From Zopfochytrium polystomum (lineage: Eukaryota; Chytridiomycota; Chytridiomycetes; Chytridiales; Chytridiaceae), in NCBI GenBank assembly GCA_025765615.1, contig JAIVFJ010000538.1, forward strand, positions 1 to 26,412: a stretch of DNA of 26,412 nucleotides, given 5' to 3'. Made by a program: the position numbers and the translations under genes. Below the pieces are notes generated by a model, which saw nothing but the letters and a program-made list of their open reading frames with translations, was not told the origin of the DNA and did no database searches. This document shows positions 1 to 11,157 of the stretch, piece after piece (the first letter of the stretch is position 1; each line of letters starts with the position of its first letter).

Positions 1-400
1 ACCATTAAACTACTGACAGTTTTTCGTCTAGGGCGGCGGCCTTTGCCTCCAGTCCGTGGAGGTGAGCATCCACAGAATACCCCTTTGCTCCAGGCGGCAT
101 TGCTGCCGTCTGCTTTTTGGACTTGAGCAGCCCCTGCTTTAACAAGTGTTCGGCGTTTGATGTGCTCCAAGAGATCAGGCTCGCCGCGACGAAAGTGCCT
201 TGTGGAGAAACGGCGGGAGATTGTGAGCAGAGTGTGATATACGACGCGGAGGTAGGCAACAAAGAACGATTCTTACACGTGCGTTTGCCGGTACAATCAT
301 GAGGCAGAATGGGATGGAGTGTCAGTTCTTGCAGCCTCAGCTTGGAATTACGGTGGATTACCTTGAACTCCCACACATCCGTTGTTGGAGTGTCCGGGGC
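1..400 (-). CDS. Heat-shock-factor-type DNA-binding domain, partial gene at window edge (possibly broken)
   Basis: Read on the minus strand, a segment ending near 362 encodes TDVWEFK. The segment from 198 down to 1 encodes HFRRGEPDLLEHIKRR and stays open to the window edge. Together these resemble the C-terminal third of the HSF winged-helix DNA-binding domain (WEFK, then a His/Phe-Arg-Arg-Gly turn and a DLL..IKR helix), known from heat shock and related transcription factors. A GT-AG intron at about 361-199 would join them, but the join is out of phase by one base, so the gene may be broken or spliced differently. Another frame carries a short coiled-coil-like stretch (LEAKAAALDEKL) that ends at a stop near position 5. 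The N-terminal part of the domain was not found to the right, where LINE sequence begins. The family call is moderate; integrity is uncertain. Confidence 0.5.
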
Positions 401-611
401 TCTTATGGAATCCCTCCCCTCGACGCTACTCCAACCGCGCTTCCACCCACGACGTCACCATGCGCACCTCTCCCGCTTACTCTGATAAGGCTCGCACCCC
501 GCCTTTTGCCCGCACCACCGCTCCTGCCTCCTCCCACTCTCAGGGTGGCCCTCGCCGTTGAATTGCGTATAGTGTATCACCCCCTTCCTTTCCTTCCCCT
601 CATCCTTTTAT
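400..611 (+). other. Pyrimidine/proline-rich stretch before the LINE, origin unclear
   Basis: This is C-rich sequence with the same base composition as the LINE that follows. A short open frame starts at the ATG near 460 and ends at a TGA near 559. It may be the 5' untranslated region or a remnant ORF1 of the LINE, or the end of another truncated copy whose A-tail is the tract at 612-651. No recognisable domain is visible. Confidence 0.3.
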
Positions 612-651
612 AAAAAAAAAAAAATTAAAAAAAAAAAATAAAAAAAAAAAA
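612..651 (+). repeat. A-rich tract
   Basis: About 40 bases are almost entirely A, broken by two short T interruptions. It lies just upstream of the LINE endonuclease frame. It could be the poly-A tail of an older retroelement insertion or an internal A-rich segment. Confidence 0.8.
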
Positions 652-726
652 CGACACATCAATAAACAATGCCCCCTTACCCCTCCCCCACCCCCGAAAT
701 GCCTCCGCCCCCCCCCACCCCCTTGT

Positions 727-1450
727 TTTGCTACCTGGAATGTGGGCCGAAACCTTGCCTCCAAATGTATTTCAATACTGGAATGGATGACATCAACTGG
801 CACAATCATCCTCGCACTTCAAGAGACTGGCTGTTCTGCTGTTAACGCCACACACGCAATCCGCCAACACTCCTCAAATAACTACATGGGTATTTTCACT
901 GACGCTTCAACATCGAAGCATGCTGGGGTCGGCTTCATTTTGGCGTCTTCCTTTTACCGCCATGTCACCAACATCAGCCAACACAACACCAGAGGACTTG
1001 CCATTACCCTCTCCTTCCACAATCGCCGTCTCTTCTTCCGTTCTATCTACTGGCCTGCTTCTCGGCTGTCCCCAGAAACCACACCTCTCCAGAGTGGTGT
1101 ACCAACCTCCTCAATCACGACTCCGCCCAACATCACCCAGCTTACTGGTTCGGTGACTGGAATGCTCTTATCTCACCCCTCAATCATAATACTGCTGAAC
1201 CCATCCCACCCTCTCGCCACGGGTTCCTTCCTATCCTGTCAGCCAGTGGCCTATCGGATACCTTTCGCGCTACCCCACCCCAACCTCTCCACCTTCTCTC
1301 ACTCCTCCACCAACTCAACATATCGTTCACGGCCTTGACAGCATTTGGGTCTCCGACACCTTCCTCCACCATCTCGCTTCCTCCAACATCGCTTCCCCTG
1401 AAGAGTACCCCCACCTCCCAGACATCTCCGACCACCTTCCTTGCTTTATC
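727..1450 (+). pseudogene. LINE endonuclease domain (EEP family), frameshifted
   Basis: The frame opening at 727 reads FATWNVGRN, then IILALQETG, the LQE active-site motif of exonuclease-endonuclease-phosphatase domains. FGDWNAL (the GDxN motif) follows near 1147 in another frame. In a third frame, from about 1328, come LDSIWVSDTF and ISDHLPC (the terminal SDH motif). All four landmarks are in the expected order but in three frames, so at least two indels have occurred. In LINEs this domain nicks target DNA to prime reverse transcription. No start codon is placed because the 5' end of the ORF is uncertain. Confidence 0.8.
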
Positions 1451-2387
1451 ACACTTGCCCTCTGCCCATACACAACATTCCCCTTCACCCCCACCCGTCG
1501 ACGTACTATCCAGCCTGCACAGGCTTCAGAGGATCAAAAACGTGCCTTTGCCCAAACGGTTGACACAGCTCTCCCAAACCTACAGGACAACCTCAACGCC
1601 ATTGACTCCACCCTCACCCCAGCAGAACGAACGTTCCTCACCCAACCTTCCCTGCCCTTTGATTATCCACCCATTGGTCGCGCGTTCCAATACACTCAAT
1701 CTCTAGATGCTATCTCTTCCTCCCTCCATGAGCTCCTCGTCAGCACTGCCCGACGCTGCCTCCCTTGCTCCGGCTCCTCCACAGCTCCAGCCAAGACTGA
1801 CCAGCGCCTTGCCCCTTACGTCGAGGCTCGTAAGAAAATTGAGGACCTCTGGAAATGCCTTCATCGCGGTACACTTCCCCTCCACTCCTTCCTCGTTGCC
1901 CTCCCCCCTCTCCCAGAGTCTTGGAACGCTACAATCCCTCGGGATGCCCTGTGCCTTCTTTTTGCGCGCTTCACCAGCTCCGTTGTGACTGCAGCAGCCT
2001 TCACCAGCGACGCTCTTCCACTCCTCCAGCGCCTCCGAAAAGCAGTCTATCGCGCCCAGCTCTCTGCAACTGCCTCCTTTAAGCGCTCTGATATTGCCAC
2101 TGCCATTGACCGCCGCCAAGACCTTTTCTCCACTGGAAAGATCTGCAATGTTCTTAACAACATCCTCAACTGCAAACGCTCCAACTCCAGCATTGATCAC
2201 ATTCTGGCAGAGACCCCAGAGGGTCCGGAAATTGAATATGACCCTTCCCAAATCCCCTGACTTTGTAGTGAACAGGTGGAACAGTGGTTTCGTCCTCGGG
2301 CTCTTCACCCCTTCCCCCCCACGTCCCCCCTGCATGAAGAGATGAACCCCCCGACCTTACATACCCCCACACACCTTTTCTCACATC
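1451..2387 (+). pseudogene. LINE ORF2 linker between endonuclease and reverse transcriptase
   Basis: One frame stays open from about 1328 to a stop at 2260. It encodes helical, Arg/Leu-rich sequence (for example RLRKAVYRAQL and DRRQDLFSTGK), typical in character of the linker ahead of the reverse transcriptase in LINEs. No catalytic motif is seen. The stop at 2260 is followed by a frame change into the reverse transcriptase. Confidence 0.6.
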
Positions 2388-3739
2388 ATGCTTCCTCCGT
2401 CTCTCGATGAATGCCGTTCCGTCCTCGAGTCTCTCGCCCCCAATAAAGCCCCTGGCCCCTCCCAGCTCTCTCGTGAACTTACTCCTGTCCTGGTCCCAAT
2501 GCAATCACTCTCTTTCTCTCCCTTGTCCAACGAACCTTCCTTGTCCTCGATATCCCCTCCACATGGACCCTCACCGCCATTTTCCCAATTCCAAATAAGG
2601 ACGTGTGGGGTGGTGATGTCACCAACCTCCGACCCATCAGCCTGTGTGAACTGGCCGCCAAAGTAGTCCAGGGCGTCCGTCTTCGCCGCTTATCCCAAAT
2701 CCTCTCCTCCACCCCTGTGATCCTCAAAGGCCGTAAACTTCTCTGCCCTTCCTGGCTCCTCTCCTGATCCTCCCCTCCATTTGGTTCGCTCAGCCCTCGA
2801 TTACTGTCATGAGACCTCCTCTCCCCTCTTCCTCCTTCTTAACGACATCAAGAAGGCCTTTGACAGTGCACCAGTCGCTGGCCTTATTTCTGCCTGGCAT
2901 CGCATCCAATTACCAGAGTCTTACGTTCGGATGCGTGTCAACACCCAAACTCGGTTTCGTTCATTTTTCATCACTGCCTTTGGCCCTTCCCCCACTTTTC
3001 CCTATTGGCACCATGATCCAGCAAGGCTCCCTCGAAGGCCCCCTCGACTGGCGCATTTTCTGGGACCCTGTCCTCTGCGCACTCGATAAACACACCACCG
3101 GCATCACCTTTGCAGTCAATCCTCCACCAACAATACCTGCTCCCCTCATTTCCCCCACCCCTCCCATCTCAGTTTCCGGATTTGCCCTGGTGGATGACAC
3201 GAACACGCTCTCTTGCTCGTTCCTCGATCTTCAGCAACAGGCCAACATCCTCTATGCATATCAGTCACACAACAACATTGAGTCTAACACCCTGTAAAAT
3301 CTTCATCTCAGCCGCCAACATCTCAGCGGACTGCCCCAGGAAGATAATGTGGGGCCTGACCCCTATCCCCATCCAGCCTGACTCTGTCTCTTTTCGCCAC
3401 CTTGGGAACTTCTTCACCGCCAATGGTTGCTCCAATTCTGCTCGCCATCAGATCTCTGCTACAATTTCTGACGTCCTTACAACTATTGAAGGAAAAGTGA
3501 TGGGTGACAAACTCGCAGCATACATTCTTCGTAACGTTTTACTCCCTCGACTTCGATTCCTTTGGAAAACTGCTGTCCTTCCTCGCACTTTTCTTCTTAA
3601 CGAAACTGCTCGCCTTCGCCGAGGTTTTAAAAAATTAGTTGGCCTCTGCACTTCCTTCCCCTCTACCATTATACACCACCACCACTTTTACGATGTCCCC
3701 GAACTTTACACAGAATATTGTTCTGACATGTTTAGTTGA
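2388..3739 (+). pseudogene. LINE reverse transcriptase domain, multiply frameshifted
   Basis: Landmarks in order are LAPNKAPGPSQLS (RT motif 0/1, near 2430), TNLRPISLCELAAK (motif 2, near 2622), LLNDIKKAFDSA (motif A, near 2836), GTMIQQGSLEGPLDW (motif B, near 3008) and FALVDDTNTL (motif C with the catalytic Asp pair, near 3180). A thumb-like region continues to the TGA at 3737-3739. These motifs define a LINE reverse transcriptase, which copies element RNA into DNA. They lie in all three plus frames, with stops near 2665, 2767 and 3297, so the domain is inactive as it stands. Both catalytic aspartates of motif C are still encoded. Confidence 0.85.
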
Positions 3740-4304
3740 TTTGCATCACCGCCTTAACGACCCCTCCCTGATTGGCTCCATTACTCTCATTCTTTACCAA
3801 CGCCTCCAGTTAAAGTTTTGTCAAGCTACCCCCCTGTTCACACACCCCTTCCCCATTCCCACCTCCCCTAAAAACTTCACCGCTTCCCTTATCCCACTTT
3901 TATTTGCCAACCAATTCTCCATCACGTCCTCCCTTCCTTCCTCTTTTCCGAGTTCACATGCCCACCCTGTCTCTGATGTACCCTGGTTGTTCGTCCTCCC
4001 ACTCCTGCCTGACCTACAGCGCTCCCAAATCTTTTTCTTTGAGCAACTCCTCTCTGCTTCTCTTAAACCCCTTACATTTCGGGGCCGCAGCAAGGCAAAG
4101 AAGTCCTTACGCACCCTTTACAACTCCCTCTGCCCTCACTTCATTACCCTCCCCACCCTTCGCTCCCGACAATTTTACAACATCCCTCCTCGACGAAGAC
4201 TGTCCAATCCCTTCCATTACCCCCTCTATCCACTTTGCCTTTCCCCCCATCCCCCTCGTCAGCCCTATCCCCTTTTTCACTCCCCCCATCCCTCCCCTTA
4301 TCCC

Positions 4305-4790
4305 TCACACTTGACACCTGATGGCTCCCTCCGCAACACTGGCTTTATGACTGCAGCAGTAGTCTCCCTCGACCCTCCCTTCTCCTTCGCTGTCGCTCTC
4401 CCCTCCATTGCTTGCTCTTCTGCCACGGCTGAACTTGTTGGACTTCTTCTCTGCCTTGATTTCTACACACCAACTCCCCACCCCTATCACCATCCAACTT
4501 GACAACAGTTCTGTCGTCACCACATACAATCGCCTCTTCTCTCAACCCCCCAACCCCATTGCTTCCTTCTCCCTAGCTACCCTTGGCCTTCACCCCGCAC
4601 CACCCCTTAATCCCCTCCTTGTCCCCTTCCGTTCTCTCCTCCGCTCACCCCTCGCCTCGCTTTGGGCCCTCGTCGGACACGCCCTCTCGCTACGTGTTGG
4701 ACCTCCCCCAACTGTGATCTGGACCCGTGGCCACTCTGGTTCTGCCGGCAACGAGGCAGCCGATCATCTTGCCTCTCACCTCCAAGTCAC
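4305..4790 (+). pseudogene. LINE RNase H domain, frameshifted
   Basis: TPDGSLRNTGFMTAAVV (first Asp) and ATAELVGLLLCLDF (Glu) are read in one frame until a TGA at 4500-4502. IQLDNSSVV (second Asp) and VIWTRGHSGSAGNEAADHLA (His and last Asp) follow in another frame. All residues expected of the RNase H fold are still encoded, with one frame change between the halves. In LINEs of the I/Tad1 groups this domain lies downstream of the reverse transcriptase and degrades the RNA strand of hybrids. The region from 3740 to 4305 is low-complexity Pro/Leu/Ser linker. Confidence 0.85.
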
Positions 4791-5989
4791 GACACCCCCC
4801 ATTGATATCCCCTTCACCTCACAGACCCTCCTACCTGCAACAGCCTTCATCGGCGAAACAGCAGTCCTTGGGCAACTCCGCCGACAACTCCGCCTCCTAC
4901 ATCGTCACACACTCCACAGTAGTCTCTCCAATTACTCCTTTTGCTTCTGCTTTCCGAGACTCCTTTTCCTCTGTTCAATGGGAGTCTACCTTCCTCGTTC
5001 TTCACTCTGGCACACGCCCTTCCTCCCTTTTTGATACGCTTTCTGCTTCACACCGCCGCAAATTCCGCCTCCAACTCTTCACTGAATCACTACCCTCTCA
5101 ATCACGCCTCCACCTCTGGTACCCTATGGTTTACCCCAATGGTTGCTGTCGTCGTTGCGCAACTGTGGCAGAGACCTTCTCCCATATCTTTCTCTGCCCT
5201 GTCGCTCACGATGCCTTCCTTTCTGTTAAGAACTCCCTCGCATCCGCCTTGGCCTCTTGTGCCCCCTCAGACGCCCTACACCCAAAACCTCACTCCTCTG
5301 CCCCCTTTTGGCTATCCCTCCCTGAATTTTCCCTCTCTGCCAATGCGCCACTCAACCTCCTCACTCTCCTTTGGGGTATCATCCCTCAATCCTTTTATGA
5401 TATCCTCCACCACAGCGAGACCTTCCCAGCTGACAAAGTCGTTACCGCCCTTGTACGCATCTTTCATGACTTCCTCCTCGACGTCCATCGGTTAATCTGG
5501 CGCCCTCGCTGTGACGAAACTATCCTCTGGGAACACGACCACGGCATTACACCCTCCGAAAAGCATCGCCACCGCCCACCATCTTCTCCCACTCCTCCAC
5601 CTGCAAGCCCCGCTATGTCCCACGCACCATCCCCAGTTGCAAACCCCACTCCTGCAGCCTCGCAGGTCAACTCCTCTCCCTCGCAATCCCCCACTCCAAG
5701 GTTATCACCCAGCAATACTGCCTCCCCGCAGCCTCAAATACCCCCTGTACATCAGCAACGGCCACCTCGTGCTCCTCAATGCGGTACATGCGGCCGCCAC
5801 CACTCCAACACCTGTCCTCCTGATTGGCTACTCTTGCGAGGCGGTATTCGGTCCTGGCGCCATCACTACCTTGGCCTTGCTCGGCCAGCTCTTGGAACGC
5901 TCTGGATTCGGCGCACGGTCACTGTTTCCAATCCTACTCCACAGACAATTATGCATCCCCCACATCCTGTACCACCAGACGTGCACTAA
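4791..5989 (+). pseudogene. LINE C-terminal zinc-finger segment and Pro/Ser-rich tail
   Basis: A long frame ends at the TAA at 5987-5989. It encodes a CCRRCATVAETFSHIFLCP segment near 5145, the Cys-Cys-His-Cys motif that follows the polymerase in many LINE ORF2 proteins. Next come a helical region and a Pro/Ser/Ala-rich stretch. Near 5780 lies CGTCGRHHSNTC, a compact zinc-knuckle-like pattern of the kind used for nucleic-acid binding. The frame differs from that of the RNase H C-terminal half by one indel near 4920. Confidence 0.75.
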
Positions 5990-6316
5990 TTGCCTTCCAC
6001 CTCCCCTGCTCCACCCCTTTTCCACGGCTCTGCCCTTTCCTTCCTGACTCCTTCCACCCACTTACTCCGCTGTCAGAATGACACTTTCCGCACGGCCTAG
6101 GCCTTAAATTTTCTCCCCCTTTAGTTGTTGTTGTAGATTTCTTGTGGTTGTTTACTTTGTTTCCCTGTAGTGTTAGCGGCTAGGGTGGCCTGTGTGCGGT
6201 AACGCGCTTGGTTCTGTCAAGGTCCTTGGCTTCCTGCCATACCTGCGTGGCATCTCACTCTTCCCGTCACACAGCCTCCAGCTGCGTGAAATAATAAAAA
6301 AAAAAAAAAAAAAAAA
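5990..6316 (+). repeat. LINE 3' untranslated region and poly-A tail
   Basis: This non-coding stretch runs from the end of the last LINE frame into an uninterrupted A run at 6297-6316, marking the retrotransposed 3' end. It contains a T/G-rich block (6120-6170). No terminal repeat is present, as expected for a non-LTR element. Confidence 0.7.
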
Positions 6317-6595
6317 GGTCGCTTGAACGTCTTCCTGATGAATGTGGGCTGTCTTGATCGCTGCTCAGGAGTCAAGGCACCCGTTGCCGCGATCATTTTC
6401 TCTTTTTCAGCGGAATGCCTTCCAAATCTCCTCCAGTGTTGAATAATATCAAATGTTTGGCGTAACCTTCGCTGGAAAGGAACTTTAGTAGCTCGAAGCA
6501 AAAACACGGCGTGGGAAAACAAGGCCCATTACTATAAAGCGAAACAAATAGCAACAATAAACGTTCGCAGTTTAGGTGGATCGGAAAGAGATCAC

Positions 6596-8755
6596 TCATT
6601 TACTCCTTGCAAGAACAGCGTACCAGAAGACCCTGAAAAGAATCGAAATTCCAACCAAAATAACGATCCACTCCCAGTACTTTATCCCTCCGATTTCTAA
6701 ATATGCTAGCACATCTTCGCCGTACATTTGGCAAGAGTTGGCTGGGGCGGAGCTGGGGTAGGAACATTGGAGGCAGTTGCCAGCTGCGTCGCGTCCACAG
6801 TCAAATACCAGATTGGAAAAATCATTGTTCACGAGCAGTTCGAAAGCGTACTTTTGATAGTCCATGTAGTGGAAAGAGTACCGCCAGAACCTCGGAAGGG
6901 ATATCGCCTTGATAAAGTAGCCCTGCACGCACATCCAAAAGCCGTTCGCGAAGGACGCGATGGCAAGGGCGGCGACGAAAATGGGAAGGAGAGAGGCGAC
7001 AAGGATCACCTGCGATTCTGCTGCGTATATAGCGAGAAATAGATACGCTATGAAAGAGAAAAACGACCCAGCTGGGGCGTTGAGACCGATTGAGTAGTAG
7101 GCGATTGCGGCGAAGACCAGGGCGCAGAGAAACAGGAACGGAATATTAACGAGCGAATTGGCGAGAACGTAGGGCAGCGCTGTGTGGAGTCCATTGTGTT
7201 TTTCGCGAATGAACACGCTGCGCTCTTCGAGAAAGGCCGGAATGCCAGCCACAGACATGAACGAGAGGAACGCAACCGAGAAGAAATGTACTGAGAGTCG
7301 GTCGTTCACGGTCGAGGCGTTTGAACCCAGCTTCAACCAGATCAGTGCCATCATGACACCCATGCCAAAGTACATGCCAACGCGAACGCCGTATGCGATA
7401 AAGTTACGAGTGTAAGTAACGAATATTCGGTGGCTAAGGATGAGCGTATGAGAAATGAAGTGAGACCGGTGGGTTGCGTGGGCCAACGGCAATGCCGTAG
7501 TGCTTGACTTGTTGAACGATCCTCTTAGCCCAGAAACCGCCTCACTTGTACGGCCCTGGTGGAAGTGTGCGAGTGCCAAGATCGACTGACGAATGTTGGA
7601 TTCCGTTGCTAACTCGAAGTCCGCATTAACCAGATCAATTGCGTGATCGGCTGGGTTTGCAAATCGGGGAATAGGTGATCCGAAAGCCTCGAACTTTGTT
7701 CTTCAAGTCAGTGGCAAACGAAAGAGTAGTGGTTGGAGGGTAACTCACATAGTCGGGCATATCCTCAATTCCACCAAAGTACATGGTTTTCCCCTCAGCA
7801 AGAACCAGCAGGCTGTCGAAAAGTCGGAGCGTCTCGAAGTTTGGTTGGTGGATAGTGGCGATGACAACCATTTGTGTGTCCTTTGCGATGCGCTTGATGG
7901 CCGTCATAACCTCACGACTGGTGGTTGTGTCGAGACCAGAAGTGGGCTCGTCCAGGAAGAGAATACGGGGATTCGTAACAAGGGATTGTGCAATGGTGAC
8001 GCGCCGCTTTTGGCCGCCTGAGATGCCCTTCTGAATCGGGTTGCCGATGCGCACGTCTGCGCATTTCGCGAGACCCATGGCGTTGATAATCTGTGACCAT
8101 AAATATGCGAAGTAAGGGAACAAAGTCTTAAACACGGTTGCAAACATCGGAAATATTGGAATCTTACGTGCTCGACTCTGCCTCGTAGGAACTCTGTTTT
8201 CTCCTTGGGGTCGCTCAGAAAAGCCGCGTACATGATTGTCTCTCGAACGGTCAGCAGGCTGAGCAAGTCATCTTCCTGCTCCACGTAGGAGCCGACCGTT
8301 GCCATTTGAGCCGTTGTGTCTATTCGCTTGTCGCCCAGGAAGACATCTCCCTTCGCCCCACGCAAACGGCGAGCTAGAGCGTCTAAAAGGGTCGTTTTAC
8401 CTGCTCCCGACGGTCCCATGACAGCTAGCATCTGTCCTGGAAAGACTTGACCCGTTACAGGCTCCAATAGGATTTTTTCCGACCCAGCTACGAGAGGCGT
8501 TGGTGGAGGCGGAAGAGGGCTCTCGTTTTGGGGAAGAGGTGAATTGGATGACAAGATGCGCAAGGACTCCGAGTCGACGACGGTGGCGGTGCTTGCGGTC
8601 TTGCTGACGGTCGACAGGCGCCCTGTGGCAGCAGCAGCAGCGACTGCAGCCTCTGCAGCCTCTGCACGGGCTCGCTGAAACGCCTTCATCAACACGTCTC
8701 CATTGAAATATTTACCCAGTGCGCTTTCAGCTCTCACCCTTTCGGCCAATTGCAC
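6596..8755 (-). CDS. ABCG-family (White/PDR-type) half ABC transporter
   Basis: Three exons are visible on the minus strand: 8755-8168, 8090-7749 and 7687-6596. Their introns start GTAAGA and GTGAGT, both in phase 0, giving about 673 residues, normal for a half-transporter. The nucleotide-binding domain comes first: Walker A GPSGAGKTT, signature ISGGQKRR, Walker B ILFLDEPTSGLD and switch His in IATIHQP. Six hydrophobic segments follow, with a Cys-rich loop (four Cys, from FDCGRD to NSCQMYG) before the last one, the layout of the ABCG family. Such proteins dimerise and export lipids, sterols or drugs at the plasma membrane; the substrate cannot be read from sequence. The 5' end is unsettled. 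The frame at 8755 begins GTG and meets a stop just upstream, so at least one more 5' exon is likely. A possible one starts at the ATG near 9364. Confidence 0.9.
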
Positions 8756-9967
8756 CTCGAACCAACTGCTTCATCATCAGCCGCCACGTTTGGCTTCGCT
8801 TTCTTGAGTGAAGCTCATAGGCTCCCACTTGGTGAGGCCGCCCGCTTTTGTACGCTGCGCGCATACATGCTCACCAGTGTCTAAACATTTAATAGACTCC
8901 AAGGGGAGAGTGTCTTAATGGTACCTGAAAGTTTGGACGAAACAAAGCGGATCACCAGCCCAAAAACCAAAACCAGGACGAACCGGCCTTCCCCTTACCA
9001 CTCCTCTGCCGTGCAACAGCAGCCGCCCTCGCGACGCCCTCCCTCGCAACGATCTCCAGTCTCTTTCCATCGCCGTTTCCGGAGGGTACGACAATCCGAT
9101 ACTCACCTCCAAACCTGCGGAAACGACCTTCCTCTCCCGCAAGCCCACCTTACTCGAGACATTGCCCGATGGCGTCTCTGCAACGTGCTCTCGCAAGCAC
9201 ACCTGTACCACAGCTGCTGCATCGCGAGGTCTACCTTGTACGCTGCGGTTTCCGCAGCTGACTCATGGGTTGTGCGGGCGACGAGACATCAAGGGGTCCT
9301 GCGGCACGAAAGCGGCGTGCACTTGAAGGTGGTCGAGGTCCGGAACGTTAGGCGCGGGAGGCATATTTAAACGTCGTGCGGGCTGCTGCCATTGCTGTGT
9401 GAGTGAGGAGGAAACATTTCCGACGCGGTCACAGCGCAAAAGGTATGGATTCGCCGCTTTGATTGCTTGGATCGGAGTGGAGAGACTCGAGAGTGGGGTT
9501 GCGGAAGATAAATGTGAAAGTGGCGGTCGCGAGGTCAAACGAGGTAAGAACGATGCTCCCTGGCACAAGGATGGGGTCAGGGCGGACAAATCCTTTGAGG
9601 CTGCGGAAGGTGGCGCCATTGAGTAGGCGACGCCCCGCCACCCATCATCGAATGCGGCTGGGCCACGCCGTTACGATGGGTGCCTGTCGTCGAACCGTCA
9701 CGTCCGCCAGAACATCCCTCGCCATCTCTGCCGTCGCCGCCTCCGCGACCACCACCACCACCACCACCACCACCGCTGTCCGCACCGGCGATTGCTCCTT
9801 AATTGCCGCCGCCGCCATCAGTCTTGATCGCCCCGAATTTTTCTTCGTCCTCCCTCGCATCGTCCCCATCCTCCCAGCCCTTTTCTTCCACCTTCACATC
9901 CCCGCTTGCTTCTTCGCCGTCCGCCTAAGAGGTGATCGATCCGAATTTGAGAAAGGAGATCGAGCAT
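8756..9967. other. Region between ABCG and unknown gene; probable 5' exons and shared promoter
   Basis: No complete gene is supported here. On the minus strand, an ATG near 9364 (MPPAPNVPDLDHL), later acceptor-like and donor-like sites, and a segment ending SAGLE before GTGAGT could be upstream ABCG exons. On the plus strand, a Ser/Pro-rich frame (SSSSLASSPSSQPFSS) runs to an in-frame TAA at 9926 just before the next gene. The two genes are divergent, so control elements for both probably lie here. Confidence 0.4.
9748..9773 (+). repeat. (ACC)n trinucleotide repeat
   Basis: About eight to nine perfect ACC units lie upstream of the unknown three-exon gene, within otherwise C-rich sequence. 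Confidence 0.9.
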
Positions 9968-10746
9968 ATGTTGGAGAGCACTCCTGCACCCCAGGAGTGG
10001 CCCTTCCGAGTTACGATGTTCAAGTTGTTCATCCAACACGTTTGCACGGTCTTTGCCAGCCGCGACGTTGAGAAAGAGAGGGTTATTACAGCCATGAAGA
10101 GTGCGGCAGAAACTGCGTTGCTGCTTGCGAACGACAAGGAGCGCTTTATTGAGGAGATCAACCGAAAAGTGTAAGTAACTGTTGATTTTTTCGACATTGG
10201 GATGGGGAGGACGAGGCAAGATGTCACCTCAGATTGACCTCAATTTCAGGGAGAGCCTTCAAACTGAGTTAGCCTGGCACGAGGGACTGCTTTTTTCCAG
10301 AAGTGTTATTGGTCTGTAGTTAAATCTGATGCTTTTGACTGATCAAACTCTCCTTCCACCCTCTTTAACGAACAGAGCAAGCTGAAAGGGAATTCCTCCC
10401 AGAAAATTTGCCTAACTCACTCGCACGCCGTGATAAATGGCTGGAGATTCTCAGGGCAGCTCCTGAATTCGCAACAGCAGCGCGCGCTTGCTCGCGCAGG
10501 TCATTCCCCCTTGATACCGATGACCAGGCGAACGACCGCATTGTAAATGCGTTCGTTTTTGCGTACTCAGCATTCAGTGATGATGTTCACCAATATGCTG
10601 GCCGACAAGGCGCAAGGGTGTTGGAAATCGCATTTCGAGCGGGGGAAGGTCTGGTGGGCGCCGTGGCTTGCTGTCTGATGAATGAAATTGTTCAGCGGAG
10701 GAAGCTGGCCGTTGAGTACGTGTTGGGGCCGGAGAAGAAGGATTAA
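9968..10746 (+). CDS. Unknown protein, three exons
   Basis: Exons are 9968-10170, 10250-10311 and 10376-10746, joined by introns beginning GTAAGT and GTCTGT and ending CAG. All phases agree, giving 211 residues from the ATG at 9968 to TAA. The product is mostly helical and charged. An N-terminal part has heptad-like spacing (KERVITAMKSAAETALLLAN). A Trp-containing middle (RRDKWLEILRAAPEFA) is followed by a C-terminal part with small residues (GEGLVGAVACCLMNEIV). I recognise no family. The ATG at 9968 was chosen because an in-frame TAA lies at 9926. Open sequence between them (EVIDPNLRKEIEH) also looks coding, so an upstream exon spliced just after 9928 is plausible. Intron phases and the clean frame argue it is a real gene. 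Confidence 0.7.
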
Positions 10747-11157
10747 AATTTGCACAAATAAATTCCTCGTGTCAGGGCTTAAGTAGTATTATACTGTCGC
10801 ATTGCCGTTGACATATGGATACATACTGTTTCACGCAAGGGGCTTTACTGCTGCTAATATTATCGGGGAACTGATATTAGATTCCTGTGGTTCAAGAAGC
10901 TTTTTAACTAACGCAGCGGAGGCTGACGACAGTCGAATACTGGCAATGCCTCAGCGCAAAATATTATTAATCGTTGACTGTCTACTTTTGCGAGTCTGCT
11001 CGTTCGCGGCCACTTTCCTGTTATCAGCGACGCCAAAACGGAGGAGCCAAAATCGACTCATAATTGTTGCTCAGTTCCCTCTTTCTTTATTCAAACACCC
11101 ATGCAAGGATCAACAAATGAGTAATGAGGTAAAAATGCCTGTCTGTCGCCACTCTCT
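10747..11157. other. Convergent intergenic region
   Basis: This lies between the 3' ends of the unknown gene and the dehydrogenase. It is more AT-rich than the genes and carries an AATAAA-like signal just after the unknown gene (near 10756). I see no coding or RNA feature in the rest. Confidence 0.5.

Larger units (their letters stand above)
652..6316 (+). mobile_element. Non-LTR retrotransposon (LINE, Tad1/I-like with RNase H), decayed copy
   Basis: In order, this plus-strand stretch shows an apurinic-like endonuclease, a reverse transcriptase, an RNase H domain, a Cys/His zinc-finger segment and a Pro/Ser-rich tail with a second zinc-knuckle-like motif. A 3' untranslated region and a 20-base poly-A run at 6297-6316 follow. 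This domain order is known for LINEs of the I/Tad1 group, which move by target-primed reverse transcription. The coding frame changes at least seven times between 727 and 5989 and several stops fall inside domains, so this copy cannot make a full-length protein. The exact 5' end and a target-site duplication were not found. The gene-poor, C-rich composition differs from the flanking genes. Confidence 0.88.

Noticed and set aside
3821..4545. Gly/Arg/Glu-rich minus-strand frames inside the LINE
   Set aside because: They are complements of the C-rich LINE coding strand, and the plus strand carries the RNase H motifs.
8918..9370. 150-codon plus-strand frame between ABCG and the unknown gene
   Set aside because: Arg/Pro/Ser-rich without domain or paralogue; the opposite strand has more exon-like signals.
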